Notes under the pieces: model-generated | The model's database searches: none | What the model was told of the DNA's origin: nothing | Seen by the model: only the letters and a program-made list of their open reading frames with translations | Source of the DNA: Lachnospiraceae bacterium | GTDB taxonomy: Bacteria > Bacillota > Clostridia > Lachnospirales > Lachnospiraceae | Assembly (NCBI GenBank): GCA_910576385.1 | Contig: CAJTIR010000008.1 | Location: 55,796 to 119,795 of the forward strand | Direction: 5' to 3' | DNA length: 64,000 bases | Made by a program: the position numbers and the translations under genes | In this document: in pieces, positions 36,526 through 46,198 of the stretch | How the letters are laid out: every line of letters begins with the position of its first letter | Position numbering within the stretch: the first letter of the stretch is position 1

Positions 36526-37323
36526 TTACACATAAAATACTTTTTCATCTTCCAGCCGAATACAGGCAAGACTTGCCTGAGGATTTCTGTCACGCAGCAC
36601 ACAACCGCAGTCTATATCATAAAAAATACAATCTTTTTCCTGATTATAATAGCGGAATACCTTTCCATGATGATAGGAAAACTCTCCCTTAATTACAGTA
36701 GGTGTATGCCCTGCAATAATCATTCCATGCGGTTTCCCGCCCATTTCACAGGATTCCTCTCTGGCATATAGGAAAAAATCTTTTCTGCTTGAATATAATG
36801 CACTGATATCCTTTAGACTTTCTGTATATCCTGCATGAACCACAATACAAGCCCGATCGCCAACCGTCAATTCCCGATAATAAGGCATTTGCCGAATCAT
36901 CTCTGACCATCTGCACAGTTGCCCCAGAGTAACACCAGAATGATCAATCAAATTTCTTACTGTGCCATAGACATCAAAATAAGAAACAGCTATTCCACTC
37001 TGTTTCATAAAATATTGCACAGAACTATATAAGGCCGCTGTCTCACTGTTAGAATTTCGATCAGTTGCCAATTCTTCTTTCTGATCTAGTTGGAGCATCA
37101 CATCAACATAAGCCAAAAATTCTTCTTCATGGTTGCCCCGAATCGGCTGCACATTGGTCGGACAACCTTCCAGCCACTCTAACATTTCCAGACTTTGTTT
37201 TCCTCTGTCAATAAAATCTCCTGCCAAAATCAAGCTGTCATCATTTGTAAAATTTATTTTTTCCAGCATCCTAAGAAATTCGTTATAACAGCCGTGAATA
37301 TCACTGATCACATAAACAGCCAA
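36526..37323 (-). CDS. metallophosphoesterase (Ser/Thr phosphatase/ApaH-like)
   Basis: The 265-residue product has the calcineurin-like motifs SDIHGCYNEF, LAGDFIDRGKQS, IRGNHEEEFL and, late, AGHTPTVIKGEF, with a His in VVHAGY. This resembles PrpA/ApaH-type phosphatases that act on phosphoproteins or dinucleotide polyphosphates. The start is TTG at 37323, 8 bases after GGAGG. It lies directly upstream of the cas3 fragment on the same strand. It is probably a bystander. Confidence 0.85.
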   Translation of the reverse strand: MAVYVISDIHGCYNEFLRMLEKINFTNDDSLILAGDFIDRGKQSLEMLEWLEGCPTNVQPIRGNHEEEFLAYVDVMLQLDQKEELATDRNSNSETAALYSSVQYFMKQSGIAVSYFDVYGTVRNLIDHSGVTLGQLCRWSEMIRQMPYYRELTVGDRACIVVHAGYTESLKDISALYSSRKDFFLYAREESCEMGGKPHGMIIAGHTPTVIKGEFSYHHGKVFRYYNQEKDCIFYDIDCGCVLRDRNPQASLACIRLEDEKVFYV

Positions 37324-37477
37324 ACTCTTTTCCTCCTTGTTGTATCACGAAATGATTTTACTGCAAAAAGCGGGGTATGGAAACCCCGCTGGTATATATC
37401 AACACTCTATCTTCTTTTCTGTTGTTTCATCTGCCAGGAAAAAATCTGCCCTGTCAGTAAATACTCTATTCTCTTTC

Positions 37478-38257
37478 TCATTCTTTTTCTCTTTGAAAAT
37501 GTATTCTCCATAACTTTTCCACATCCGAATAATTTGCATGCCCATTGATTGGCGTATTAGTATCACCCACTCTAGTATATATCTGATGATCATGCACTCC
37601 ATTAGATCTTTCAACCAAATAAAAGGGTACATATTTAGAACTCTTACATACTAAAACATCTATCTTCTTGTACTTATAAAACATTCTCTTTACTTCAATT
37701 TGTGGCATATGATCCCCGGCAAACTTTTTACTCCTTAAAAAGTCATAAATTTCATTTGTCTTTTTTCCTTCATCTATCCCGACTACCTCTCCATTATCTG
37801 CAACTCCAATAATTAAGTATGCATCTTTGTTACCAATGTTATTTGACAGACATATTATATCATGAAGCAAATCATCTATTTTGTCTTTTTCATGCCATTG
37901 AGATTTGTAATCATAAAAATCTGCCTCTTGTCTTTTATCAATTAGCTTGATAATCTCTTCATTTAATGGATCTATCTGTAACTCTTTACATTTGATTTTA
38001 TCTACAATTTCTTTAAGCTTCTCCCCTTCCCCTTTTTTATCCTTTTCCCCTTCCTCCTTTGTTGATTCTAACTTTCCATTTACTACCGAATTTTTTACGT
38101 TATTTGTGTCATAAATAGTTACAATTGCACCGCTATTTGAAAATTTAAGCTGCCAATTTAGGCCATTGTTGTTTCTTTCCACACAATCACTTACTATATA
38201 GCCAATTTTCTTCAAGCTATCTTTCACATAATTAATATCTACTGTAATCTTTGACAT
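37478..38257 (-). CDS. AlbA_2/Schlafen-domain protein with a small N-terminal domain
   Basis: The 259-residue product starts MSKITVDINYVKDSLKKIG, with GGGGG six bases upstream. The C-terminal half (about residues 105-259) has the AlbA_2/Schlafen divergent ATPase/nuclease layout: ADFYDYKSQWH, NKDAYLIIGVADNGEVVGID, then YTRVGDTNTP. The first 60 residues (QLKFSNSGAIVTIYDTNNV then NGK) recall the TBP-like domain found in RnlA/LsoA toxins and RNase HIII. A charged Lys/Glu linker joins the two. It lies in the defence island. Role as an antiviral effector or regulator is inferred. Confidence 0.78.
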   Translation of the reverse strand: MSKITVDINYVKDSLKKIGYIVSDCVERNNNGLNWQLKFSNSGAIVTIYDTNNVKNSVVNGKLESTKEEGEKDKKGEGEKLKEIVDKIKCKELQIDPLNEEIIKLIDKRQEADFYDYKSQWHEKDKIDDLLHDIICLSNNIGNKDAYLIIGVADNGEVVGIDEGKKTNEIYDFLRSKKFAGDHMPQIEVKRMFYKYKKIDVLVCKSSKYVPFYLVERSNGVHDHQIYTRVGDTNTPINGHANYSDVEKLWRIHFQREKE

Positions 38258-38661
38258 ATTTCCCCCTATTAACAATATATCCACCCGTTTACAACTTTTT
38301 AAATAGAGAATGTTGTACATGGTGTTCTGCTTTATAATAAATTTCATTAATTATTACAAAGGAAAACACACCTCTTCAACAAACTTATTATACAATAATA
38401 AAATTGTAATTGGTAGATTTTCTCAGTATTTTTATGATAATAAGGAAAAGAATATTTTTCAGATAAAATAAAGATTCCCATAAAAAATCCGATAATCTCA
38501 ATATAAGAATTAGAATAGATTTTGGCGCTTTACAACAATCACGCAAATAAAAATCAAAATAGACTTTGGCGCTTTATGGAAAATACACGAATTTGTAAAC
38601 TATTCGCGTGCTGTCAACACACTGGCAACATTTTGATTCCGAATTGGGAGGTGAAAGGTAA
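38258..38661. repeat. non-coding spacer with a 19-bp direct repeat
   Basis: aatagattttggcgcttta at 38514-38532 recurs at 38558-38576 with one mismatch, 44 bases apart. The copies lie about 90-150 bases upstream of the small gene at 38662 and could be an operator pair or recombination scar. The remaining bases are AT-rich and I see nothing else. Confidence 0.55.
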
Positions 38662-38913
38662 ATGGACATGATCACAGATCTGGCAATGATGCAGGCATTA
38701 ACTTCAATTGAAGACGCTATGAAACTGCAGATGCAGGCCAAAGCGGAACGAAGAGCAGAAAAAGCTGCTGCAGATGAAAAAGAATTTAAAGAAAAATTGA
38801 CGCGCGCCGCTGTCAGCAAAATGGAGCTTGAGGGCATGGCTTCTAATATCAAGGGCACAGAGGATGCAGTGCGCAGAGATCAACTGATGGCACTAATGAT
38901 GGCTGGAATGTAA
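38662..38913 (+). CDS. small Met/Ala/Glu-rich protein
   Basis: The 83-residue product starts MDMITDLAMMQALTS after GGGAGGTG. It is almost entirely helical and charged (KAERRAEKAAADEKEFKEKL) and ends LMALMMAGM. No known domain is recognised. It stands alone on the plus strand among minus-strand accessory genes. Confidence 0.55.
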   Translation: MDMITDLAMMQALTSIEDAMKLQMQAKAERRAEKAAADEKEFKEKLTRAAVSKMELEGMASNIKGTEDAVRRDQLMALMMAGM

Positions 38914-39069
38914 CTTTCTACCCAATGTATTTCAAAATTTGGAGGAGATTTGCGCTAAATAAAGGAGGCGCAGCAAATTACATCGACCGAATGAGTCATA
39001 AATTTTCACAAAGTTTGGCATGCAGATGGCTGGCATAATTTTTCAAATACGCTCTAACACAAACAGGAA

Positions 39070-39167
39070 GAGGCTGCTGCAAAATAGGTTTTATATACAA
39101 AATATGGTTTTAGAACGCAAGAATCCCATTCATATATTGTATATAAGCTTTATTTTGCAATAGCCCC
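39070..39167. repeat. MITE-like palindrome 1
   Basis: About 31 bp at each end are inverted copies with 25 matches (gaggctgctgcaaaata on the left, agggGCTATTGCAAAATA when the right end is reversed). The core is 98 bp and contains no gene. The end wording resembles insertion-sequence ends common in Clostridia. Confidence 0.6.
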
Positions 39168-39301
39168 TTATTCTTTCACTATCTAATTTTTGGTTGACGC
39201 TGCTCTTGCTCACACAGATGATTAAAACATAGGATAATACTGAAACTTCTTCATATTCCTCCAGCGAGTAAAAACGTAGCTGATTAACCGCTGGGATAAT
39301 A

Positions 39302-39805
39302 TCAATCTTCTTCGTCAAACTCCTGCCAACTTTTGAGCCAGGGGATGCCGTTCCACAATTTCCCAGTGCGAATGTAATACTCAATGGCAGTCATCACAGC
39401 GTCCTTATCCGTGGTAGTATATTTCCTTTGAATAATAGACTGACCATCGGAACACTGAATATCTGTCTCTTCGTCTGATTCTAAATATTGTGGGTCATAG
39501 GCAGAGAACCAAGCAGCTTCCTCCCCCATCATCCCGCTGTTATCTCTCATGTACTGCAAAGCGAAGAGGCCGTTCCCGCTCTCTAACTGCATAAGATCTT
39601 CCTCCAAATCAAGATTATTTGTGAGATAGATATCTCCCCACTCTTCGTCTCGGAGATTTTTCATAATTTCCTGGCATTGTTCTTCTGTAATCTCCTCAGG
39701 TTCCCCAAGCCAACAGATATAATATTTCACAGCAATTCCCTCTGGCATTTCCGCCGGCGTCTCACTTTTGGAGATAAATTCTTCGTGTTTTACCAATTTA
39801 CTCAT
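39302..39805 (-). CDS. acidic uncharacterised protein, possibly immunity-like
   Basis: The 167-residue product starts MSKLVKHEEFISKSE after AGGAGG. It is strongly acidic and ends with a segment AIEYYIRTGKLWNGIPWLKSW, a pattern that recalls Imm1-type immunity proteins. No toxin gene is adjacent. It lies between two MITE-like palindromes. Function is not proven. Confidence 0.65.
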   Translation of the reverse strand: MSKLVKHEEFISKSETPAEMPEGIAVKYYICWLGEPEEITEEQCQEIMKNLRDEEWGDIYLTNNLDLEEDLMQLESGNGLFALQYMRDNSGMMGEEAAWFSAYDPQYLESDEETDIQCSDGQSIIQRKYTTTDKDAVMTAIEYYIRTGKLWNGIPWLKSWQEFDEED

Positions 39806-39847
39806 TTTTTCCTCCTATAACTCTTTATAAATTTGGTACTGAAAAAT

Positions 39848-39935
39848 GGAGCTGTCGCACTAAGAATAAACAAAACAAGATATTGTATCATTTTTCTCAT
39901 ATATCTTATTTGAAATTTTCTTAATGCGGCAGCCT
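39848..39935. repeat. MITE-like palindrome 2
   Basis: Ends ggagctgtcgcactaagaa (39848-39866) and its inverted relative aggctgccgcattaagaa enclose an 88-bp AT-rich core. The design matches the first MITE-like palindrome but the sequence differs, so they may derive from related insertion sequences. Confidence 0.6.
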
Positions 39936-39984
39936 AAAATATATATCATCTCATTATATGAAGTTTGAAAAACCTTAAAAATAC

Positions 39985-41451
39985 TTAAGTTAATCTTTTT
40001 AACAACTCGCTCCCCTGGTTGATTACCTTTTGGTATCTCTTGGCATTTACACTTTTCAGCCAGGCAATTTTTCCTGAGATCTCGTTTATTGTCTGAGAAG
40101 ATACCGAACCACCAGACTCATGTAATTTCTGTGCATTATGCATAGAAGCTTTTAATATCTTCACCCATTTCTTGGGAACACCAATCTCTTCATTGATTAC
40201 AATACCAGTGATATACTGTCTGTTATTCTTTCTCAAGATATGTGTTTTTTCTTGTTTCATGTGAAAGCCTTCGGCTTCAATAATTTGATTGACACTATTC
40301 AAAAAACTTCCGACTGCTAAATTCTCAGTGTCTCCAATATAGCTAAAACTCATATCATCTGCATATCTTGTATAAGTAAACCCCAGCTTTTGGCATAGAC
40401 CATTGATGCGCTTATCCATATTTCTGCAAATAATATTTGTGATCATAGGGCTTGCCGGAGAACCTTGCGGCAGTATTCTCTCGGAAGTTTTGATATATTT
40501 TACCTCTCCTTTTATCTCAAGCGGCATCCTCTCGCAGTAAGTGCAGATCATCGCCAGCAGTGACGCGATATAACCTGAGTAGCCAAAAGACTGATATAAG
40601 CCCCTGACACGCTCAAATGTAATGGTAGGGAAAAAGTTTTCTAAATCAATATTGATCAATAAATCAGGACTGGTATTATGTACTTTTGCACCTGTGAGGA
40701 TCGATCTTGATTTCATAAATCCATGTGACAGATCCGAAACCTCTATTTTTTGCAGAATTTTTTCTAATATCTGCCTCTGTGCCGCTTTGAGCTGTGATTT
40801 GGGCGCAGCGATATGACGGGTTCCGCCGCTTTTTTTGGGAATATCAAAGCGATAATAATTGTCAAAGGTGACAACATCCCTATGGTACACCAGATAACGC
40901 AGCGTTTTGTATTCGATTTGCAAAAATTCTGCAAGTTCTCTGTCTGTCTCTATGACAGGCATCTGATTCTCTTTCAGTTTCTGCACATCCGTCTCTTTTT
41001 TTGCTAACAGTCCAGAATAACCTTTGCCAATAAATACAATATTTTCTGCTTTGCGCTTGTTCCAAGCCTCTGATTTTAATTGCTTTTGCCGTTCCCGCTC
41101 TGCTTTTCTCTCTGCTCGTCTGGCAATCGATTCCTTCATAATTTCCTGGGAGACAACAGCACGAATTTTTTCATAATCCCAGGTGTCCTCGTATTGCTTT
41201 TTTAAGTGAGAAATCTTTTTCTCAATTTCCGTCTTCTCCTGATATGCCTCGGAAATCTGTTCGGAAAGTTTTTGCAGCTCAGCTAACAGTTTTTTCCTGT
41301 TCTCAAAGTCTTCTTCTGTTTCATTTTGCTGGCGCTCATATGGCGTTGGTAAATTGCTAGGCCAAAACCCATATTCCTGCATTTTAAGAAAGGTAAATTC
41401 TTTCTTGCCCATATTTTGTACCAGTGTTCTATATTCGGCTTTTGTATCCAT
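39985..41451 (-). CDS. retron-type reverse transcriptase with a long N-terminal extension
   Basis: The 488-residue product has RT motifs in order: RFDIPKKSGGTRHIAAPKSQLK, INIDLENFFPTITFERVRGL (catalytic Asp), PQGSPASPMITNIICRNMD, and TRYADDMSFSY (YADD). Retron-like features are GFMKSRSILTGAKVH in the NAxxH position and a YITGIVIN segment in the VTG position. The first 180 residues form a charged coiled coil. It is the last gene of a coupled three-gene operon (TAATG overlap with the SWIM gene). It is probably a cDNA-producing defence component. Confidence 0.88.
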   Translation of the reverse strand: MDTKAEYRTLVQNMGKKEFTFLKMQEYGFWPSNLPTPYERQQNETEEDFENRKKLLAELQKLSEQISEAYQEKTEIEKKISHLKKQYEDTWDYEKIRAVVSQEIMKESIARRAERKAERERQKQLKSEAWNKRKAENIVFIGKGYSGLLAKKETDVQKLKENQMPVIETDRELAEFLQIEYKTLRYLVYHRDVVTFDNYYRFDIPKKSGGTRHIAAPKSQLKAAQRQILEKILQKIEVSDLSHGFMKSRSILTGAKVHNTSPDLLINIDLENFFPTITFERVRGLYQSFGYSGYIASLLAMICTYCERMPLEIKGEVKYIKTSERILPQGSPASPMITNIICRNMDKRINGLCQKLGFTYTRYADDMSFSYIGDTENLAVGSFLNSVNQIIEAEGFHMKQEKTHILRKNNRQYITGIVINEEIGVPKKWVKILKASMHNAQKLHESGGSVSSQTINEISGKIAWLKSVNAKRYQKVINQGSELLKRLT

Positions 41452-43217
41452 TATAACAACATCTCCATTATATCATTGATTTTATATTCTTTCTCGTATT
41501 CCAAATTTTTTAACTTTAACAATTTATAGGAGGCCACATAAAGGGCAAGAATATGTGCGCAAGGATCCGAAAGATTTCGCTCACCTCTTTTAAATTTTTG
41601 GCAATTACAATTGATCTTTGTAATTTGTCCATCCTGGTCAATGACCACTTCTGTTTCCGTAGCAGGCGGCCATCTGTCTTCTTGCTTGTAAGTTGTCGTA
41701 AATACAAACTCCTGCTTGTGCGTATATTTTACCTTCATATTATCAAAGACACTTTTGCTGTATCTTTTTACATCAATTTCAATGTCAGAGATCTCATAGA
41801 GTTCTTCTGGAATAGGAGCGTTGCACAGATGACGAAAACGTACTTTGTCATCGATTGGATCAAAATAACCCTCGCCGCGCCGTAACAGCATGCCAACACC
41901 AGCTTTTATCCGATCACTTTTCTGCTTTGGAAGACTCTCCGAAATTTGCTTTATAGAGAGACAGCGTTTCTCTTTCAATAACTTATAAATATCTTTATAG
42001 CAGCCCTGACCTGTAAATCCTGCCATAATATTAAATGCAGTGCCTTTTACCCAGTCATTAGAAGACCATGAGGAGAAACCAACTGTCATCTGCATGGTAC
42101 CCATATCGGCACGGATAAATTGGGGCATTCCAAATCCCAAAAGCCGCACATAAAACGCTTTCGACAAGGGAATTAATTTTTCCACAACCAGCCAGCGTCT
42201 TCTGCCCCAGATTTTTTCCTCTCTTCTCTGCTTGCCCTCATAGACAGCATTCAGCGTGAGGACTGTCCCGAAAGGCTCAAATACAATCTGTACTCTCTCC
42301 CCTGGTTCTAAAATCCATTTCATATAACGCGGACTCTTCTTCTCTTTGTGTTTTCTCAAAAATGCACAGATATCATACATATCAGAGGGAGAGAGCTTCA
42401 GTTCCATACCAGATAAAACTGCTGCAGATGACACCTGGTTAAATCCTTTGATCCAGCTTTCAGGCAAATCAATTTTCTTCTCCACATACTCTGGCACAAT
42501 ATCATTGTCTATCGTAAACCCTTCTGGATTGACCGACAATGTGACATCTGTATAGCTTCTAAATCTCTGCATTTCCTGCTCTAATTTGGCGGAAAAGTCA
42601 ATATTTGTGGTTCCAAGTTTAGGTGGCTGCATTAAATCAAATTCATTCATCGCTACCGACAGACAGCCATAGACAGATTCGTCAAGTGAAAATGCTTCAA
42701 AAGAAACCTGATCTTTGTGAACCGTAATGACAGGGTCTAACACAAACCACAAGCTGTAATCTCTGTCCTTGATAAATTTCCAAAAATCCCGTTCAATTTT
42801 ATAATAATCCTTCCATGCGTCATACTTGTCAATCTGCTTTTGCAAATTTCTTTGGATATTCAATAACTGGTTGATAGCATATTTCTTATGTGAGAGCTCA
42901 ACATCGCAAGCATCCATCTCTTTCTTTAACGATTCCCTTACATTGGGCATGTACTGCTCATGCACCTTTATGCGGCGTTCAATTTCCTCATCAAGCCATG
43001 TAAAATACTCGGTTCTCTCTTTTGTCTTTTTTCTTGTATCGGAAACAACAATCTCTCTTAACATCAGCATGGCATCGCGAAACAATAAAGGATGCTTTAA
43101 TTTACCGCAAAAAGAAACTTTTTCATCGCGGGATAAATCAGGACTGAAGCCCAACGTTGTTTGATTGTCAACCTGCATACAACGGGAAGGGCTTGCATAT
43201 TTATAACCTACTTTCAT
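41451..43217 (-). CDS. WH-SWIM zinc-finger protein of the RT operon
   Basis: The 588-residue product ends with a SWIM zinc finger of the CxCxnCxH form (INCNCQKFKRGERN then DPCAHILALYVASYK). An upstream winged-helix-like segment (KRCLSIKQISESLPKQKSDRIKAGV) precedes it. The rest is a predicted helical body with no catalytic motif. Its start overlaps the end of the large protein by four bases (ATGA), and its stop overlaps the RT start. SWIM domains usually bind nucleic acid. In the RT setting it is an effector or antitoxin-like partner by inference. Confidence 0.78.
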   Translation of the reverse strand: MKVGYKYASPSRCMQVDNQTTLGFSPDLSRDEKVSFCGKLKHPLLFRDAMLMLREIVVSDTRKKTKERTEYFTWLDEEIERRIKVHEQYMPNVRESLKKEMDACDVELSHKKYAINQLLNIQRNLQKQIDKYDAWKDYYKIERDFWKFIKDRDYSLWFVLDPVITVHKDQVSFEAFSLDESVYGCLSVAMNEFDLMQPPKLGTTNIDFSAKLEQEMQRFRSYTDVTLSVNPEGFTIDNDIVPEYVEKKIDLPESWIKGFNQVSSAAVLSGMELKLSPSDMYDICAFLRKHKEKKSPRYMKWILEPGERVQIVFEPFGTVLTLNAVYEGKQRREEKIWGRRRWLVVEKLIPLSKAFYVRLLGFGMPQFIRADMGTMQMTVGFSSWSSNDWVKGTAFNIMAGFTGQGCYKDIYKLLKEKRCLSIKQISESLPKQKSDRIKAGVGMLLRRGEGYFDPIDDKVRFRHLCNAPIPEELYEISDIEIDVKRYSKSVFDNMKVKYTHKQEFVFTTTYKQEDRWPPATETEVVIDQDGQITKINCNCQKFKRGERNLSDPCAHILALYVASYKLLKLKNLEYEKEYKINDIMEMLL

Positions 43218-45997
43218 AACGTGCCTACCTCCTTCTGAACCCGAGCAAATGCCACAAGCGCTCTCTCAGAATCTATTTTGCTGTTTGTGCTTCCAATATC
43301 AAGCAGTATATGCTCAATTTCCTGCTGCTTTTCTGGATAATATTTCAAAAACAGCGGCATAGAATGATAGATCTGTTCCTTGCTTTTTGAAACTTTATTG
43401 GGCAGATAAAGCAGGGTTTTGACATAATAAATATATAAATCTGGGTTCGCCTCTTTTATGTCAGAAAAAGCCTGTTCCATTTTCTGGGAAAGAAAAGCCT
43501 TCACCGCAACGCAGGGATGCTCCATCATCCGTGGAATAAATTGTGACGGAATCTTATTTCCATACCAGTCATCGAGTTTTTGCAAACCATACTGATAAGT
43601 TCTTTCAATTGGAGAATCCAATAGAATGAGATGCAATTTTTCTCTTTCAGTAACTTCCATTCCCTCAAATACAGACTGGGCAATTTGATTTAGATGATAT
43701 ACATTGCATTCAAACAGCAGTAATAAAGTCGTTGTTCTATCAACAAGTTTTGCCTGCTGCCGCTCTACAACCTCGGTAAGTGTTTTTACAAGTCTTTTCG
43801 AACCGGTTTCCAAAATCGACAAAATCAAACTGTCTTTGGGCAAGCTCTCTTCTTTGCAGGTCTTCAGTAAAGATACCGTATTGTATTCCCGTTCTGTCAT
43901 TTTGCCATGCTGTGAAATAACGACCAACGTATCTTTTAAGACATCATAGGGCACAGAGAAGATAATATTTTCTGTGATATCATAAAGGAAATCCGGCATC
44001 TTGGTAAAGCTTAACAACAGAGAGGTAAAATAGCGCAGCAACTCTTGCTGTTCCTCTTTGGCTGCCGCCTCCAACTTACCGACAGATTTAATCAGTAAAT
44101 CTGTAATCTGTTCGGAAAGTTCTATCTGCTGTTCCAAAAATTCTTCCTTCTTCTCAGCGATAGATTTTAAAAAGACAGTATACTCGGCGATCGTAAAATG
44201 ATTGATGTTATCCTCTAAGATACTGTACCATGTTTCTATGGTATCTAAAAAGAGGAACTCAGCAATATGTTCCGGCTGGAATTTTCCGTTTGTCTGTTTA
44301 AAATATTTCTTTGCAGCCTCCCACATATCCTCTGAGGATGCATCCATCAAAGAGATCATAATCTCTGCATCAAACTCTTGCATAGCCTCCAATTGGGGCA
44401 GCAATATTTCCTTAAATAATTCTGCTGTTTTTTCATAAGGTATTTTTACAAGTGCAATCAGCTCATTGATCTCATAAGAGTCAAACTTATGCTGCTCTTT
44501 TGCCTTTTTTAATATGGCATAACAGAACTCATGTACCCGTAAAGCCTTTGCGTTCTTGGCTACAAAAATAATGTCCTCCAGATATCTGTTCCAGATGGAA
44601 TGCTCTGCCGCCTCATCATTTACAATTACATTGCCGAAATACCTGTCAAAAAAGAAATTATAACAAATATCCGCATAATACAGATCCATATAATCGTTGT
44701 TTTTATAGCTGATCAGCATTTCACGGGCAGCTGTTACAAATTTGACTTCATCCGTTGCCTTGTATTCGTCAAGTATTCTTCTTAAATAACGTAAATAATA
44801 ATTGTATGCGCCTGACCTGCCGCTTCCTCTAAAATAATTGGCGGTCCTTGGAATGTCTAAATAGTACGCTATTTTCCCTAGAGCATCAGCCATCTCATAT
44901 GCCTTTGCTGTCTGTATGGTATTTTTATAGGCAATATTTTTTACATTTGTGCCGTCTATGTAAGTATTTTTCTCATAGAGTTCCTGATTGCCAAAACAAT
45001 AATAAATGTTGTCATAAGCCTTGGGTTTCTCTAAATACTCCTCCAACTCACTACCTTTTAATTTTACGCCATTCAATGTTAATTGCTTAATCTGAAAATC
45101 CATTTCCGGAAGTGTTTTGTAGATAAATTCTTTTTGCTCACTCAGCAGCTTCTCATCAAATACGCTTATATATTGCTGAATACAACGATTTAATCCACTG
45201 TGATATTCTTTCTTTGCCCACAATACATCGCTTGTATCAATCTGTTTGGCAGTATTAAGTAAAATCGGATTCTTCTCGATCGTTAGCTCCTGGAAGATAC
45301 CACATGCCAATTCTACACTTGCAACTTTTAAGATACGTTCATATTCTTCTACCGAAGGCTGCATCTTTATAAACTGACTGAGATATTTTCTTCTTGAATA
45401 TAACCGTTCCTTGGAAAACATATTCACAATGGTCTCCATATATGGGCTGTCAGCCTCAAAATCAAACAAATCACTGGGGTCCTCAATCAATTCAATATCC
45501 TTAAATTCAATTTGGTTTTCCTTTAAATAAGCAATATAATCTGTGTAATTCTTATCCTCATAATAAGGGAAAGCCACTGTCTGTTTGATCTGATAAAATT
45601 CATCAATAATATACTGCTTATCAATTTCTTCATAATACTCCCAACCTGTGCTGTTATTGTAATCCCAATATCTGTGGGCAGTTTTATAGCCGTAGGTATA
45701 ACAAAGCAGGTTCTTTTTTTTGTAGTAATGTGTATTCGGAATAGAGGGTAAATGTCCATTTTTTCCATGAAAAATGGCATAATGCGTATACACTACTGTC
45801 GGTTTCAAAACATATGCCTCTGTATAATAAGACCGAGGAGAAGATTTTATTTCTCGCTCAACTTTGTGCTCTCCGTACAAAATAAGCAGGCATGGATCTT
45901 TCTTGCTATCCCTGCCCCAAAGCATTATTCTGCGAATCGGAGGCTCGTCCAATTTCCAGAGCCGTTGTTGTTCCTCTGATGTTAAATTCTTCATCAT
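43214..45997 (-). CDS. large helical-repeat (HEAT-like) protein, first gene of the RT operon
   Basis: The 927-residue product has an N-terminal WGR-like start (EPPIRRIMLWGRDSKKDP followed by LILYGEH and YYTEAYVL) and a long all-helical body with repeated degenerate helix pairs like HEAT or Armadillo arrays. I find no enzyme motif. The start at 45997 is chosen because AAAGGA lies 10 bases upstream; an earlier in-frame start near 46132 would run through a short repeat (hairpin at 46034-46051). It is the first gene after a strong promoter and is translationally coupled to the SWIM gene. Confidence 0.75.
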   Translation of the reverse strand: MMKNLTSEEQQRLWKLDEPPIRRIMLWGRDSKKDPCLLILYGEHKVEREIKSSPRSYYTEAYVLKPTVVYTHYAIFHGKNGHLPSIPNTHYYKKKNLLCYTYGYKTAHRYWDYNNSTGWEYYEEIDKQYIIDEFYQIKQTVAFPYYEDKNYTDYIAYLKENQIEFKDIELIEDPSDLFDFEADSPYMETIVNMFSKERLYSRRKYLSQFIKMQPSVEEYERILKVASVELACGIFQELTIEKNPILLNTAKQIDTSDVLWAKKEYHSGLNRCIQQYISVFDEKLLSEQKEFIYKTLPEMDFQIKQLTLNGVKLKGSELEEYLEKPKAYDNIYYCFGNQELYEKNTYIDGTNVKNIAYKNTIQTAKAYEMADALGKIAYYLDIPRTANYFRGSGRSGAYNYYLRYLRRILDEYKATDEVKFVTAAREMLISYKNNDYMDLYYADICYNFFFDRYFGNVIVNDEAAEHSIWNRYLEDIIFVAKNAKALRVHEFCYAILKKAKEQHKFDSYEINELIALVKIPYEKTAELFKEILLPQLEAMQEFDAEIMISLMDASSEDMWEAAKKYFKQTNGKFQPEHIAEFLFLDTIETWYSILEDNINHFTIAEYTVFLKSIAEKKEEFLEQQIELSEQITDLLIKSVGKLEAAAKEEQQELLRYFTSLLLSFTKMPDFLYDITENIIFSVPYDVLKDTLVVISQHGKMTEREYNTVSLLKTCKEESLPKDSLILSILETGSKRLVKTLTEVVERQQAKLVDRTTTLLLLFECNVYHLNQIAQSVFEGMEVTEREKLHLILLDSPIERTYQYGLQKLDDWYGNKIPSQFIPRMMEHPCVAVKAFLSQKMEQAFSDIKEANPDLYIYYVKTLLYLPNKVSKSKEQIYHSMPLFLKYYPEKQQEIEHILLDIGSTNSKIDSERALVAFARVQKEVGTL

Positions 45998-46033
45998 TGT
46001 CAACATTTCCTTTCTATCATATGATAAATTTCC

Positions 46034-46051
46034 AGAACGCCTTGGCGTTCT
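46034..46051. repeat. short palindrome in the RT operon leader
   Basis: agaacgcc-tt-ggcgttct is a perfect palindrome inside the 5' untranslated region of the RT operon. With the flanking gcggcggcgcgcagg stretch it looks like a piece of a dispersed repeat. It could affect translation of the first gene. Confidence 0.5.
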
Positions 46052-46198
46052 TGCGGCGGCGCGCAGGTCAGCTTTGCTGAAAAAAACAATTTTGCACGTC
46101 TGCCATCTTATAATATAGAAATACATATTCATCTCTTTTTAAATAAATTTAAGACGTTTGATGATGTATTTTTATGAAGTTCTGAACAGTTATATGAA

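Noticed and set aside
37399..37632. A 77-codon minus frame overlapping the end of the AlbA_2 gene
   Set aside because: It is a shadow in another frame of a well-supported gene and has no ribosome site.
45998..46132. N-terminal extension of the large helical protein
   Set aside because: The extra 45 residues are coded by a dispersed palindromic repeat and have a poor ribosome site; AAAGGA favours the internal ATG.
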